Source: Thermoplasmatales archaeon
Lineage (GTDB): Archaea; Thermoplasmatota; Thermoplasmata; Thermoplasmatales; Thermoplasmataceae
Reading direction: 5' to 3'
Length of the DNA: 64,000 nt
Assembly: GCA_027366585.1 (NCBI GenBank)
Contig: DAHXNF010000032.1
Location: 1 to 64,000, forward strand
Part shown: in pieces, positions 1 to 8,575 of the stretch
Numbering within the stretch: the stretch's first letter is position 1
Layout: every line of letters begins with the position of its first letter
The notes under the pieces: generated by a model
What the model saw: only the letters and a program-made list of their open reading frames with translations
Databases searched by the model: none
Told to the model about the DNA's origin: nothing
Program-made: the position numbers and the translations under genes

Positions 1-615
1 GCGAGAAGATATCACTGGCTTTACAAGTCAGCTGGCAATATGCTGGATGATGGACGTGCCGGCATTTCAAGCCAAAAACAGGAGAGGCAGGTGCTTGACC
101 TTTCCACTAGACTGAGCCAGGCAAACAGGAAAGACATGATCGGGATCGTGCATGATGATCCTTATAGGTACAGGCACCAGTTTGGTGATCACAGGCAGAC
201 CACGCTTTTCCCGGACAGAGAGAAGCTGCTGGATCTCGATCATCCTGTTGATTGGCGCAAATTAAGAGAAATCTATGAATACTCCCCCTCAGACTTCAAA
301 GAACTATTCATGATGCCAGGAGTGGGCAACTCTACATTAAGAGCTATTTCATATCTGGCTGAAATCATATATGGATCCGAGCCATCTTTCAGGGATCCTC
401 TAAAATTCTCGTTTGCTCTTGGAGGAAAAGATGGTATCCCGAAGCCTGTTAATTACGACGATTATGACAAGTGCATTGCCTTTTACACTGAAGTTCTTTC
501 CGACTTCAAGACAGGCAGGAAAGAATCTGCATACATGGTTCAAAATCTTGCGAAATCCGGATTCTTGATTTCTTCCTCAAGCAAGGAATTCAGCAAATTG
601 AGCCCGCGCAGATGA
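1..615 (+). CDS. DUF763 protein, 5'-truncated by the window edge
   Basis: The reading frame is open from base 1, so the true start lies outside the window; an internal ATG at 40 is not the real start. The visible 204 codons match the C-terminal part of the archaeal/bacterial DUF763 family, recognised by the HDDPYRYRHQFG-type block near the middle and by a helix-hairpin-helix-like stretch (MMPGVGNSTLRAI). DUF763 has no established biochemical role; the HhH-like stretch suggests nucleic-acid contact, which is inference. It ends at TGA 613-615 and is followed by a separate rhodanese gene 65 bases downstream. Confidence 0.8.
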   Translation, partial: ARRYHWLYKSAGNMLDDGRAGISSQKQERQVLDLSTRLSQANRKDMIGIVHDDPYRYRHQFGDHRQTTLFPDREKLLDLDHPVDWRKLREIYEYSPSDFKELFMMPGVGNSTLRAISYLAEIIYGSEPSFRDPLKFSFALGGKDGIPKPVNYDDYDKCIAFYTEVLSDFKTGRKESAYMVQNLAKSGFLISSSSKEFSKLSPRR

Positions 616-679
616 AACTTATTCCGCTAATGATAAAAGGTATGGGATAATCATATATCCCAGTTTAGAATGAAAGGAA

Positions 680-1021
680 GTGTCATTCCTGAATTATTTT
701 GTCAATCCTCCTGGGCTCAAAGAATACGATCCTGAGACATTTTCGCAGAAAATGAATGAGGAAGGTTCTAAGGTTGTTGATGTTAGGACAGATGGTGAAT
801 ATAGCCGATCTCGCATAGAGCCATCTGTGCATTTTCCCCTTAGAACTTTACCGGGTGCAACAGAAAAACTGGACAAGACCGGCAAGATACTATTGGTATG
901 TGCCACCGGGCACAGGAGCCGCGCTGCTGCCTCCATTCTCTTAAAAGAAGGATTTCAGGATGTATCGCACCTGAAGGGTGGCATGCTAGCCTGGAGAAAA
1001 TACAAGAAAAATACACCGTAA
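680..1021 (+). CDS. single-domain rhodanese-like sulfurtransferase
   Basis: A 113-residue protein that starts with GTG and is one rhodanese domain. The usual marks are present: VVDVRTDGEYSRSRIEPSVHFPL at the front (the D-x-R-x-x-x-E-Y block), then the active-site loop CATGHRSR with the catalytic cysteine near residue 75, and a closing LKGGMLAWRK segment. Single-domain rhodaneses pass sulfane sulfur to acceptors such as cyanide or thiols; the physiological acceptor here is unknown. The protein has no signal peptide, so it is probably cytoplasmic. It is not obviously in an operon with the downstream helicase, which has its own TATA box. Confidence 0.85.
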   Translation: MSFLNYFVNPPGLKEYDPETFSQKMNEEGSKVVDVRTDGEYSRSRIEPSVHFPLRTLPGATEKLDKTGKILLVCATGHRSRAAASILLKEGFQDVSHLKGGMLAWRKYKKNTP

Positions 1022-1030
1022 GGAGGACAT

Positions 1031-1117
1031 GTCGAGACCAAAACTCGAGCAATGGGAAAATATGCCCCGTTCAGTCACTAGCCCTGGCATCTACTTTCAC
1101 GTAAGTAGAATGACGGG
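1031..1117 (+). other. intergenic structured element between rhodanese and helicase genes
   Basis: Two foldable pieces are visible. The first, around 1032-1049, is TCGAG / CTCGA with a seven-base loop and could end the rhodanese transcript. The second is larger: CTACTT (1091-1096) pairs with AAGTAG (1103-1108), extended by CAT/ATG across one bulged A, and CCCGT (1066-1070) pairs with ACGGG (1113-1117). It could be a small structured RNA or part of a leader. No H/ACA or C/D consensus could be confirmed by eye. Confidence 0.3.
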
Positions 1118-1144
1118 ACGAAAGATTGCATCTAACGGGCAACA

Positions 1145-1154
1145 CTTTATATAA
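1145..1154 (+). promoter_or_regulatory. TATA box of the Lhr helicase gene
   Basis: TTTATATAAC lies 30-40 bases before the ATG at 1185. Archaeal transcription starts about 25 bases downstream of the TATA centre, so the mRNA would have only a few untranslated bases. This agrees with the lack of a Shine-Dalgarno site before the ATG. Confidence 0.55.
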
Positions 1155-1184
1155 CCTTTTAACCTAATAAAAGGATTCAAACCG

Positions 1185-4100
1185 ATGGAACAGCCAGTAC
1201 AATCAGCCTTTAGAGTAGAGGAAGAGTTACCTTTCCTTGATCCACTCATTTCTGAATGGTTCAATAACAAATATAATGGATTGTCAGATCCTCAAAGGAA
1301 AGCTATCCCGCTGATACATTCTGGGAAAAACGTGCTGGTTTCAAGCCCGACCGGAACGGGCAAAACACTTTCCGCATTCCTTGCAGTTCTTAATGAGCTC
1401 TTCATACAATCCAGGAACGGTGAAATCAGGGACTCTGTTTTCTGCCTATACATCAGCCCGCTCAAGGCACTTGCGAACGACATAGATCGCAACCTGAAGG
1501 AGCCTTTACGTGAAATAGATGAACTTGCCCGCAGCCACGGCCTTGATTTTCCAAGCATAAGAGTGGGTGTCAGGTCTGGAGACACCTCACAGAGCGAACG
1601 CCAGAAAATGCTGAGAAAACCGCCACACATACTGATCACAACACCCGAGTCATTCACTCTTTCACTTACGGCGCCGAAATTCAAGGAACACCTCAAAAGC
1701 ATCAAGTATCTCATAATCGACGAGATACATGAAATTTCTGCTAATAAGCGTGGGACACTCCTTTCCGCAAATCTGGAGAGGCTACAGAACATGACCGGTG
1801 ATATTGTCAGGATTGGACTTTCTGCGACCCAGGCACCGCTCCCACTTATTGCAAACTATCTTTGCGGATACAACGGAGAAGGACCACGCGATGTAACCAT
1901 AATCGAGGCAGATACCAAGAAGTCACTGGATCTGAAAGTATTGACTCCAGTCGATGATCTCACCAAGGTCAGCTACGAGGTTGCCAACGAGCGAATGTAT
2001 TCGATTCTCACAGACCTCATAAAGCAGCATCGTACCACCCTAATCTTTACAAATACCAGAAGCGGGACCGAACACGTTGCAATGCGCCTTAAGGCCAGGG
2101 GGATCGAGAGTATTGAGGCGCATCACTCCTCACTTGGCAAGGAGACCAGGATCGATGTCGAGACAAGGTTGAAAAGCGGGGAGCTACAGTGTGTCATCAC
2201 GTCGACTTCCCTGGAACTCGGTATTGACATAGGATTCATCGATCTTGTGGTTCAGATAGGGAGCCCAAAATCGGTATCCAAGGGACTGCAGCGGATAGGC
2301 AGGTCCGGGCATGGCCTAGACGTCCTGTCTAAAGGACGATTCGTGGTATTTGAGCTGGATGATCTCGTTGAATGCGCAGTCCTGACAAAGGCCGCCTATG
2401 ACAAGGAGATAGATCGTGTTACGATACCCACGAATTCACTCGACGTCCTTTCGCAGGTCATTGTTGGAATGTCTCTCGAAAAGGCTTGGGACGTAGAGGA
2501 AGCATACCAGGTATTGCAGAGATCTTTCAGTTATCACACCCTTGATCATGAGGATTATATCAACACCCTTCGGTACCTTGGTGGCCAGGTTGAAGATCAG
2601 ACCATATATTCAAAGATATGGTTTGATGAGCAGGATGGCAAATTTGGGAAGAAGAGAAGTTCAAGGATGATCTTCTTCATGAATGTCGGTACAATCCCTG
2701 AAGAGGCTGATTACCAGGTTATAAACGAGGCTGGAAAGCACCTCGGGCAGCTGAGTGACAAGTTTGTCGAGAGACTGAAACCAGGGGACGTGTTTGTGCT
2801 GGGCGCAAAGATTCACATGTACCTGAGTACGAGAAGGAACCGGGTAATTGTAAAGGATGCTTCTGGAATGAGACCTACAGTGCCTTCCTGGACCGGAGAG
2901 ATGCTTCCCCGAAGCTATGATCTGGGTGTCCTTGTAGGCAAATTCAGGGAAGAGGTTGCAAAAAAGCTGGAGAAGAAGGAAGATGTAGAGACATGGCTTA
3001 TGGAAAACTACCGCCTTGATGAACATGGGGCCAGAAGCATTATTTCGTACATCAGGTCACAGGGGGCCTTCGGTATCCCCACGCATAACCGGCTGCTTGT
3101 CGAAGGCTACATAGATAATGCAAAGCTGTTCAACTCCGTCTATCATGTACCGCTTGGAAGGAGAGTCAATGATGCACTATCTCGGGGCATTGCGCAGGCA
3201 ATCTCAAACAACTATTCCGTGAACACCAGGATCACGGTTACGGACGATGGCTTCATGCTCACCACAAACCAGAAGATTCCTCTACAGGATCAGATAAAAC
3301 TGATCAAGAATTCCAACTTTTCGGATCTTGTCAGGAGATCGATAGTTAACACGGAAGTATTCAAGCAGAGATTCAGGCACTGTGCAACCAGATCCCTCAT
3401 GGTTCTCAGGAAGTACAAAGGTTACGACATCTCTGTAGTCCGGCAGCAGTTGAGAAGCGACAAAGTCCTCCGCACCCTTGGTTCGATGGAGTCCTTTCCA
3501 GTAATTAAGGAGACTTTCCATGAAATCATGAATGACATGATGGATGTGCCGCATGCTGAGGAGTACCTTGACGAAGTAATAAGGAAAGGCAGGTATGAGG
3601 TCCTTAACTACAGCACCGAGAGCAGTCCTTTCTCCTACGGCCTGATACTCGCCGGAATCTCAGACATCGTGCTAATGGAGGATCGTTCAAAGATGCTCAG
3701 GGAGCTTCAGGGAAAGATACTGGACAAGATATATTCTGGAGGTGACATCACCTTCATATTCAGGGATGCCCACATTGTTGAGAACTACTTCCTGAACAAG
3801 ATACCAAAGATAAACAGTGATGTTGATCTCCCGGCATTCTACAATCACTTTCTAACCGTAGATCCGATCAGAAACAGGTTCAATTCGCCTTTTCCGTACA
3901 CAAAATTGGACATAATACAGGCAATAGAGAAATCTATCCAGAACGATACAATCGTATCAGTGTACATGCGTGGTACCCAGTGGACCAGTCTGCAGTATTA
4001 TAACCTTATCAGGACTGCTTTCGAGAGCAGCATAACACTTGACGATAACGACAGGGCAGTCCTGCAGTCATGCGATTTCAAGACGATGAAAGAGATCAGG

Positions 4101-6326
4101 ACACTGTCGAGTCTTGAGGAGAATGAGGTAAGGAATTCCATGACCAGACTGGAGTCTGCTTACATTGTTAGAAGAAAGCTGAAGGACAGCCAGGTTTACT
4201 TTATCAGGAACAATATGGTATCAATCACCGAGAATCTGGACAGCAGCATCCAGAAGCTTATTGAAATTCTTCTTGGATCAATGGGGCCTCTCACGCTTGA
4301 CGAGATAATGCTGAGGCTGCCAATTTCACAGGAGAAGCTTCAGGAAGTATTGGACAGAATGGTCAAAGGTTCAGTTCTGGATCTTGAATATGTTACTCCT
4401 GTATTTTCGAAGCAGTACATCATGCACCAGGACTTGCAGGCTCTTCTTGCCGGGGGCGATAGTGATATACAGGCCTCCCGGCTGCTTTGGCTCGAAGGCA
4501 CGGCTCGTGATGTTGATGAATATTTTGAGAAGTTCGGATATGCACTGGATTCCTGGTCGCTAAGGACAAGGACTGAATCCTACTCCGCCGACAGATTGAA
4601 CGAACTAATTTCAGACAAATCAATCTATTTTGGCAGAATCATAAGGCATAAGCCTACATATGCAGCTGCATGGATGGTTGAAGCCCTTCATTCGCTGAGG
4701 TACGAAGAGCCGGACAAGAACATGCAGGGACTCATTGCTGCAGTAAGGAATGGTTCCAGCACAGAAGACATGATACAAGAATCACTTGGCATTGACAGGC
4801 CGATTGTAAAGCAGATGCTCAAGAACGCTGAATTCTTCTGTCTAGTTGGTAAGGATGCCCAGGGTAAAATAATACCAATGATGGGGGATGCTGAGCCGAT
4901 CGAAAAGAAGGAGGCTATTAACATGTTGGTGGATAAACTTGGTCCCGTATCTCTCACCGAACTGTCCTATTCATTCTGGTTCTACACAACCGGATTGGAG
5001 CAGGAAATTCGGGCAGATCGGAATTACAGGAACGGTGATGTTCTTTACGGAAAGATCAAATCAACCCAGGCTCCAGGCAATGGGATCATAATATCTTCAA
5101 ACGATCCAATTTCCATTTTCATGCGTAGTGATATGAAGAACAGCGAGTATGACTACCACTTCTTACAAGGCGGGCAATTGTGTGCTTCCTTCAACATTGA
5201 GATCAAGGAGGATTCTCTTATAGTTTCCGAGGGTAATGTGATTGATGATTCTCATGCACTGTCCCTTGTTAAGTACTTAGGAGACTTAGCTTTACAGCAG
5301 AAATTCTCGACCATAATATATGAAAACGCTCCTTCCCAGATCCTGGAGGCGGCAAGGATCTCAGGCATTCGTGTCGCTGGAAGTTCATTTTCACTTGGCG
5401 AAATTACCGTTCTTGACATACCGCTTTCACGACTTATCCAGTTCGCTGCCTATAAAGAGTACAAGAACAGGGGAGGGACGGACTCAATCTATGACAGCAT
5501 GAAAAACGCTATTTTCGGCTTCTCAAACGAAATGGAGGCCTTATATTCAGGAATTTCACCGGTCCAGCTGTACAGTTATATAAAATCGAGAGTGCTGTTC
5601 ACATTCAAAGGGCCATTTGCCCAGAACGTTTCGGGAACATTGGAATCGGCCTCAATTTTCAGGGCTATGAGAGAGAAAAAGCTTACTGACAGTGATCAGC
5701 GCATCCTCCGCCTTGTCATGGAGGCAAATGGAATTTCGGAAAAAGACATAATCCTAAGCCTGAGGACCAACATATTTGGAATCGGTTCTACACTTCGTTC
5801 CCTGTACTCCAGATCAATTATTGCCAAGGACAGTTCCAGGAAGTTCCTATTCGTACCGGAGAAATTCAAGAAAAAGGAAGCAGTAGGCCTTGCTATTCGC
5901 GGTATATTGGACAAATTTGGTTTCGTCGACTGGGAACGTTTCAACCGTTTTTCCCTGTCTGAAGATCAGGAAACCTTCGATACCATCATCAGGGAGATGG
6001 TAAAGTCTGGTAAACTGGTGAAGGCAGCCATGAACGGTGGCTCACGTATCATGTATGCCACAAGGGAACTATTGGATTTCAGCAAGAACATAGGATTCGT
6101 GCGTGTGATTTCACCTAAGGAAATGATGTCACTATATCTTCTGGATTTTATCAAATCTGCTTTTGGATCAGGCCAAATTTATTTAGTCATCTCTAAGAAT
6201 GGCCTTTATGCTTTTAAGGGCAGACCTAGCTCTTCCGGCTCGAAGAAGATTGAACAAATTTCGCCAGAGGAGCTGCCGCAGGATCTAAGGCGGGAACTTG
6301 TTAAACTTGGTTTTTCAATTGAATAA
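1185..6326 (+). CDS. lhr: very long Lhr-family ATP-dependent helicase
   Basis: A 1713-residue superfamily 2 helicase. The ATPase core is at the N-terminus: motif Q region, Walker A SSPTGTGKT (about 53-61), DEIHE box (about 178), SAT motif III, and QRIGRSGH motif VI (about 370). The Lhr-type winged-helix and beta-barrel core follows. Archaeal Lhr proteins are often near 900 residues; bacterial Lhr with its C-terminal extension reaches about 1500. The second half here (roughly residues 850-1713) has no motif I could name; parts look like winged-helix segments. Lhr proteins unwind DNA or RNA-DNA forks in repair. The gene is monocistronic, with its own TATA box. Confidence 0.88.
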   Translation: MEQPVQSAFRVEEELPFLDPLISEWFNNKYNGLSDPQRKAIPLIHSGKNVLVSSPTGTGKTLSAFLAVLNELFIQSRNGEIRDSVFCLYISPLKALANDIDRNLKEPLREIDELARSHGLDFPSIRVGVRSGDTSQSERQKMLRKPPHILITTPESFTLSLTAPKFKEHLKSIKYLIIDEIHEISANKRGTLLSANLERLQNMTGDIVRIGLSATQAPLPLIANYLCGYNGEGPRDVTIIEADTKKSLDLKVLTPVDDLTKVSYEVANERMYSILTDLIKQHRTTLIFTNTRSGTEHVAMRLKARGIESIEAHHSSLGKETRIDVETRLKSGELQCVITSTSLELGIDIGFIDLVVQIGSPKSVSKGLQRIGRSGHGLDVLSKGRFVVFELDDLVECAVLTKAAYDKEIDRVTIPTNSLDVLSQVIVGMSLEKAWDVEEAYQVLQRSFSYHTLDHEDYINTLRYLGGQVEDQTIYSKIWFDEQDGKFGKKRSSRMIFFMNVGTIPEEADYQVINEAGKHLGQLSDKFVERLKPGDVFVLGAKIHMYLSTRRNRVIVKDASGMRPTVPSWTGEMLPRSYDLGVLVGKFREEVAKKLEKKEDVETWLMENYRLDEHGARSIISYIRSQGAFGIPTHNRLLVEGYIDNAKLFNSVYHVPLGRRVNDALSRGIAQAISNNYSVNTRITVTDDGFMLTTNQKIPLQDQIKLIKNSNFSDLVRRSIVNTEVFKQRFRHCATRSLMVLRKYKGYDISVVRQQLRSDKVLRTLGSMESFPVIKETFHEIMNDMMDVPHAEEYLDEVIRKGRYEVLNYSTESSPFSYGLILAGISDIVLMEDRSKMLRELQGKILDKIYSGGDITFIFRDAHIVENYFLNKIPKINSDVDLPAFYNHFLTVDPIRNRFNSPFPYTKLDIIQAIEKSIQNDTIVSVYMRGTQWTSLQYYNLIRTAFESSITLDDNDRAVLQSCDFKTMKEIRTLSSLEENEVRNSMTRLESAYIVRRKLKDSQVYFIRNNMVSITENLDSSIQKLIEILLGSMGPLTLDEIMLRLPISQEKLQEVLDRMVKGSVLDLEYVTPVFSKQYIMHQDLQALLAGGDSDIQASRLLWLEGTARDVDEYFEKFGYALDSWSLRTRTESYSADRLNELISDKSIYFGRIIRHKPTYAAAWMVEALHSLRYEEPDKNMQGLIAAVRNGSSTEDMIQESLGIDRPIVKQMLKNAEFFCLVGKDAQGKIIPMMGDAEPIEKKEAINMLVDKLGPVSLTELSYSFWFYTTGLEQEIRADRNYRNGDVLYGKIKSTQAPGNGIIISSNDPISIFMRSDMKNSEYDYHFLQGGQLCASFNIEIKEDSLIVSEGNVIDDSHALSLVKYLGDLALQQKFSTIIYENAPSQILEAARISGIRVAGSSFSLGEITVLDIPLSRLIQFAAYKEYKNRGGTDSIYDSMKNAIFGFSNEMEALYSGISPVQLYSYIKSRVLFTFKGPFAQNVSGTLESASIFRAMREKKLTDSDQRILRLVMEANGISEKDIILSLRTNIFGIGSTLRSLYSRSIIAKDSSRKFLFVPEKFKKKEAVGLAIRGILDKFGFVDWERFNRFSLSEDQETFDTIIREMVKSGKLVKAAMNGGSRIMYATRELLDFSKNIGFVRVISPKEMMSLYLLDFIKSAFGSGQIYLVISKNGLYAFKGRPSSSGSKKIEQISPEELPQDLRRELVKLGFSIE

Positions 6327-6400
6327 TACTCCAAGAGCGACATCGCTTTATATAATCAAGAAAGAGTCAAAATTAATTAGCCATCTTAATTTCACCATAC

Positions 6401-6670
6401 GTGGTCGATTATTTTGCACTGCTGGCCGGAGTCTCAGTCGTCCTGTCAATATTCATGATGCTGGTTACTATTAGAGCCGTGAGAAAAGGTGGCATGCGTA
6501 TTTTCAAGTATTTGGCGGGATCCTTTGCATTGATACTTGTCACAAACGCAATCGTTATTTTTGACCTTTTTTACCCTGCAATTCTCTCGAGCCTAGTTGT
6601 TCCAGGATTCATAATAGCAGATCTGCTTATTCTCCTTCTGTTCTATTCCGGTATAGTAAGAGGAACCTAG
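6401..6670 (+). CDS. small membrane protein, cassette copy A
   Basis: An 89-residue protein starting with GTG, made of about three hydrophobic segments (residues 5-25, 38-55, 62-85) with a basic loop (VRKGGMRIFK) after the first. It is the first gene of a three-gene cassette that recurs at 33.2-35.0 kb, where the counterpart is the 99-residue protein at 34705-35004. The wHTH gene follows after two bases. A TATA-like CTTTATATAA lies at about 6345-6354. No enzymatic motif is visible. A membrane partner or sensor for the adjacent winged-helix protein is inference from the conserved pairing. Confidence 0.7.
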   Translation: MVDYFALLAGVSVVLSIFMMLVTIRAVRKGGMRIFKYLAGSFALILVTNAIVIFDLFYPAILSSLVVPGFIIADLLILLLFYSGIVRGT

Positions 6671-6672
6671 TA

Positions 6673-7167
6673 TTGCCAGCCAAATCCGATACACGGACAG
6701 ATCTCCTGTCAATCATACAAGAAAACCCGGGTTTGCACTTTCGCGAGCTGCAACGTCGTTCCGGGCTTGCCACAGGACAACTTGAGTACCATCTTTACCA
6801 GCTTGAGAAAGATGTTAAGATATCTAAGCGACGCGATGGAAAGCTATTAAGATATTTTTCAAACATCTCGGGTAACCAGGAGGAAAGGGTCATAGTATAT
6901 TTCCTGAGGAACAGGGTATCGCGAGAGATAATCCTTGATTGTCTTGCTCATGAAGATAGGGCCTCGACAAGATCATTTGAGCGATGGAAGAAACACAAGC
7001 AATACGCTGATATGATGGAAAGCATGGTTGCCGAGAACATCCTTCATGAGGTTTCAGGTTCACCTGCCCTCGTAGATAAAAAGAAGGTACTGTCAGTTAT
7101 GCAGAAATACAGGCAGAGCTTCCTGGATACCATGGTTTCTGCGATCATTGATCTACTTGGACCCTAA
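6673..7167 (+). CDS. winged-helix transcriptional regulator, cassette copy A
   Basis: A 164-residue protein with an N-terminal winged-helix domain (about 10-65) of the ArsR-like/Lrp-like archaeal type: the recognition helix region ENPGLHFRELQRRSG is nearly identical to ENPGLHFRELQRRTG in the copy at 34213-34704. The C-terminal half ends in a KYRQSFLDTMV amphipathic helix also shared with the copy. It starts with TTG two bases after the stop of the membrane gene. Its TAA stop (7165-7167) overlaps the TAG stop of the convergent secreted-protein gene in the string CTAA. No ligand-binding cysteines are visible, so metal sensing is not suggested. Confidence 0.8.
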   Translation: MPAKSDTRTDLLSIIQENPGLHFRELQRRSGLATGQLEYHLYQLEKDVKISKRRDGKLLRYFSNISGNQEERVIVYFLRNRVSREIILDCLAHEDRASTRSFERWKKHKQYADMMESMVAENILHEVSGSPALVDKKKVLSVMQKYRQSFLDTMVSAIIDLLGP

Positions 7168-8201
7168 AATCTTCTGGATCTGTACGAAGTATATGCTACC
7201 CCAACAAGCAATAGGCCAATGACTGATCCTGCTGAGACAAGTTCGAGATTTTCAACAATCAGTTCATAAGCTTCATGGATCTTCTGGTTGATTATCTTGA
7301 TACCACTGATTGTTTCATTGATGACGGAAAGATATGGATCCTGAACAATACCTGTTCCGGAAGTCATTCCATGGTACTGGAATGCAAGGTACATGTCACT
7401 CCCGGTTTTCAGAAAGCTGTACTGCAGTGGATATGTAGCGCCATTCGCAGTATAATTAGGTGGCCACCAGAGAAGTCCCCTTGCGTGATCAAGCATGTTG
7501 GATCCACTCAGCGCAAACCCATTATACTGGCTCATTGGGGCATCGTCCGAGTGGCCAAAGAAGCCGATATAACTGGCCTGTTTTCCGTTTATCACCGCAC
7601 CAAGGCTCTGAAGCAGCACAACATTGTATGGAATGACTGACGTGAGCGGAATTGAGGATATAGTGATATAATTGTCAATCCTAAGTGTTGAAACCGTCAA
7701 ATTAGTAAAATTTGCCTCATTCGAATTGCTAGTGTTATTATGCGCATAGAGAGCGGGAACAATATTTCTTGCAATGCTTATCTGGACGGATAGTTTCGCC
7801 ACAGGCGACAAATTCAAACCCGGCAGAATGCGCGATGTCGAGATATTAGTCAGGTTCATGTCAAATCCAGTTGGGCTCAAGTTTGTGAGTTTAAGAGGAA
7901 AAGATGCGTTGAAGTATGTTACATCGTTCTTTATGGTCACATTCCAATCAACTGCCCTGAGATCTGCTCCAAGGAGAATGTTATGATACGACGCACCTAA
8001 TATCGTATTTGTTTTGATCTCTGCATAAACAAGAAGGTAGGAATAAGAAAAATTGAACTGGTCTCCGTTTTGCAAGTTTACAGAGATCCCGGGATAACTG
8101 CCAGTTGAGATGCCAACGTCCGAAACCGGAGAATATGCCATTGACGCAGGTAAGACGAGGAGCAATGACGCAACCAGGATAATCGAAAGCTTAATCGTAA
8201 T
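7164..8201 (-). CDS. secreted, C-terminally anchored protein, cassette copy A
   Basis: A protein of about 333-346 residues with an extracytoplasmic body rich in Asn, Ser and Thr glycosylation sequons and one C-terminal membrane helix (VSAGSVIGLLLVGVAYTSY) followed by a basic tail. The first conventional start is TTG at 8165, but that cuts into the signal peptide. Upstream in-frame codons encode a complete basic-plus-hydrophobic signal sequence back to ATT codons at 8195 and 8201, just after a stop, so a non-standard ATT start is likely and is used for the coordinates here. The C-terminal block QDPYLSV and the anchor match the protein at 33206-34216. No catalytic motif is recognised. Confidence 0.75.
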   Translation of the reverse strand: MTIKLSIILVASLLLVLPASMAYSPVSDVGISTGSYPGISVNLQNGDQFNFSYSYLLVYAEIKTNTILGASYHNILLGADLRAVDWNVTIKNDVTYFNASFPLKLTNLSPTGFDMNLTNISTSRILPGLNLSPVAKLSVQISIARNIVPALYAHNNTSNSNEANFTNLTVSTLRIDNYITISSIPLTSVIPYNVVLLQSLGAVINGKQASYIGFFGHSDDAPMSQYNGFALSGSNMLDHARGLLWWPPNYTANGATYPLQYSFLKTGSDMYLAFQYHGMTSGTGIVQDPYLSVINETISGIKIINQKIHEAYELIVENLELVSAGSVIGLLLVGVAYTSYRSRRF

Positions 8202-8264
8202 CTTTTATCAAGAGTAATAATAATTTATTTGTGGTACAATGTGAGCCGACACATCATTGGAACA

Positions 8265-8423
8265 TCAGGACAACTCTTCCTCCAGCTCGACCATAACCTG
8301 GTTAAGAATGTCCTCAAAGCTGATCCCGGTAAATTCTCTCAATCCGCCTATCTCAGTCCTCAACCTCGCGTAAAATTTATCGTCATCTTTATGGAATTCA
8401 ATATTACAGATTTGCTCTTCCAT
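8265..8423 (-). CDS. small acidic conserved-looking protein, unknown
   Basis: A 52-residue protein from ATG 8423, beginning MEEQICNIEF and ending in an acidic helix (VMVELEEELS). The frame remains open upstream to 8504, but the N-terminal extension looks unlike protein and the internal ATG has an AT-rich, TATA-like stretch about 30 bases before it. The mix of charged and hydrophobic residues resembles small archaeal regulators or toxin-antitoxin components, but nothing specific is recognised. It lies between two genes on the same strand without overlap. Confidence 0.45.
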   Translation of the reverse strand: MEEQICNIEFHKDDDKFYARLRTEIGGLREFTGISFEDILNQVMVELEEELS

Positions 8424-8575
8424 ACTCTCTATTCCGCAATTTACACCTGTAATTAATTGTTTCGCTGTCTTGAGAATATTGATCTCTTGAATCCAGATAT
8501 GCACGGCCAGTGAAACATAACCAGAAGCAAGCAGGAATTCGTGACTTAGAGAAGAATAGCCTTCAAATAATCAGT

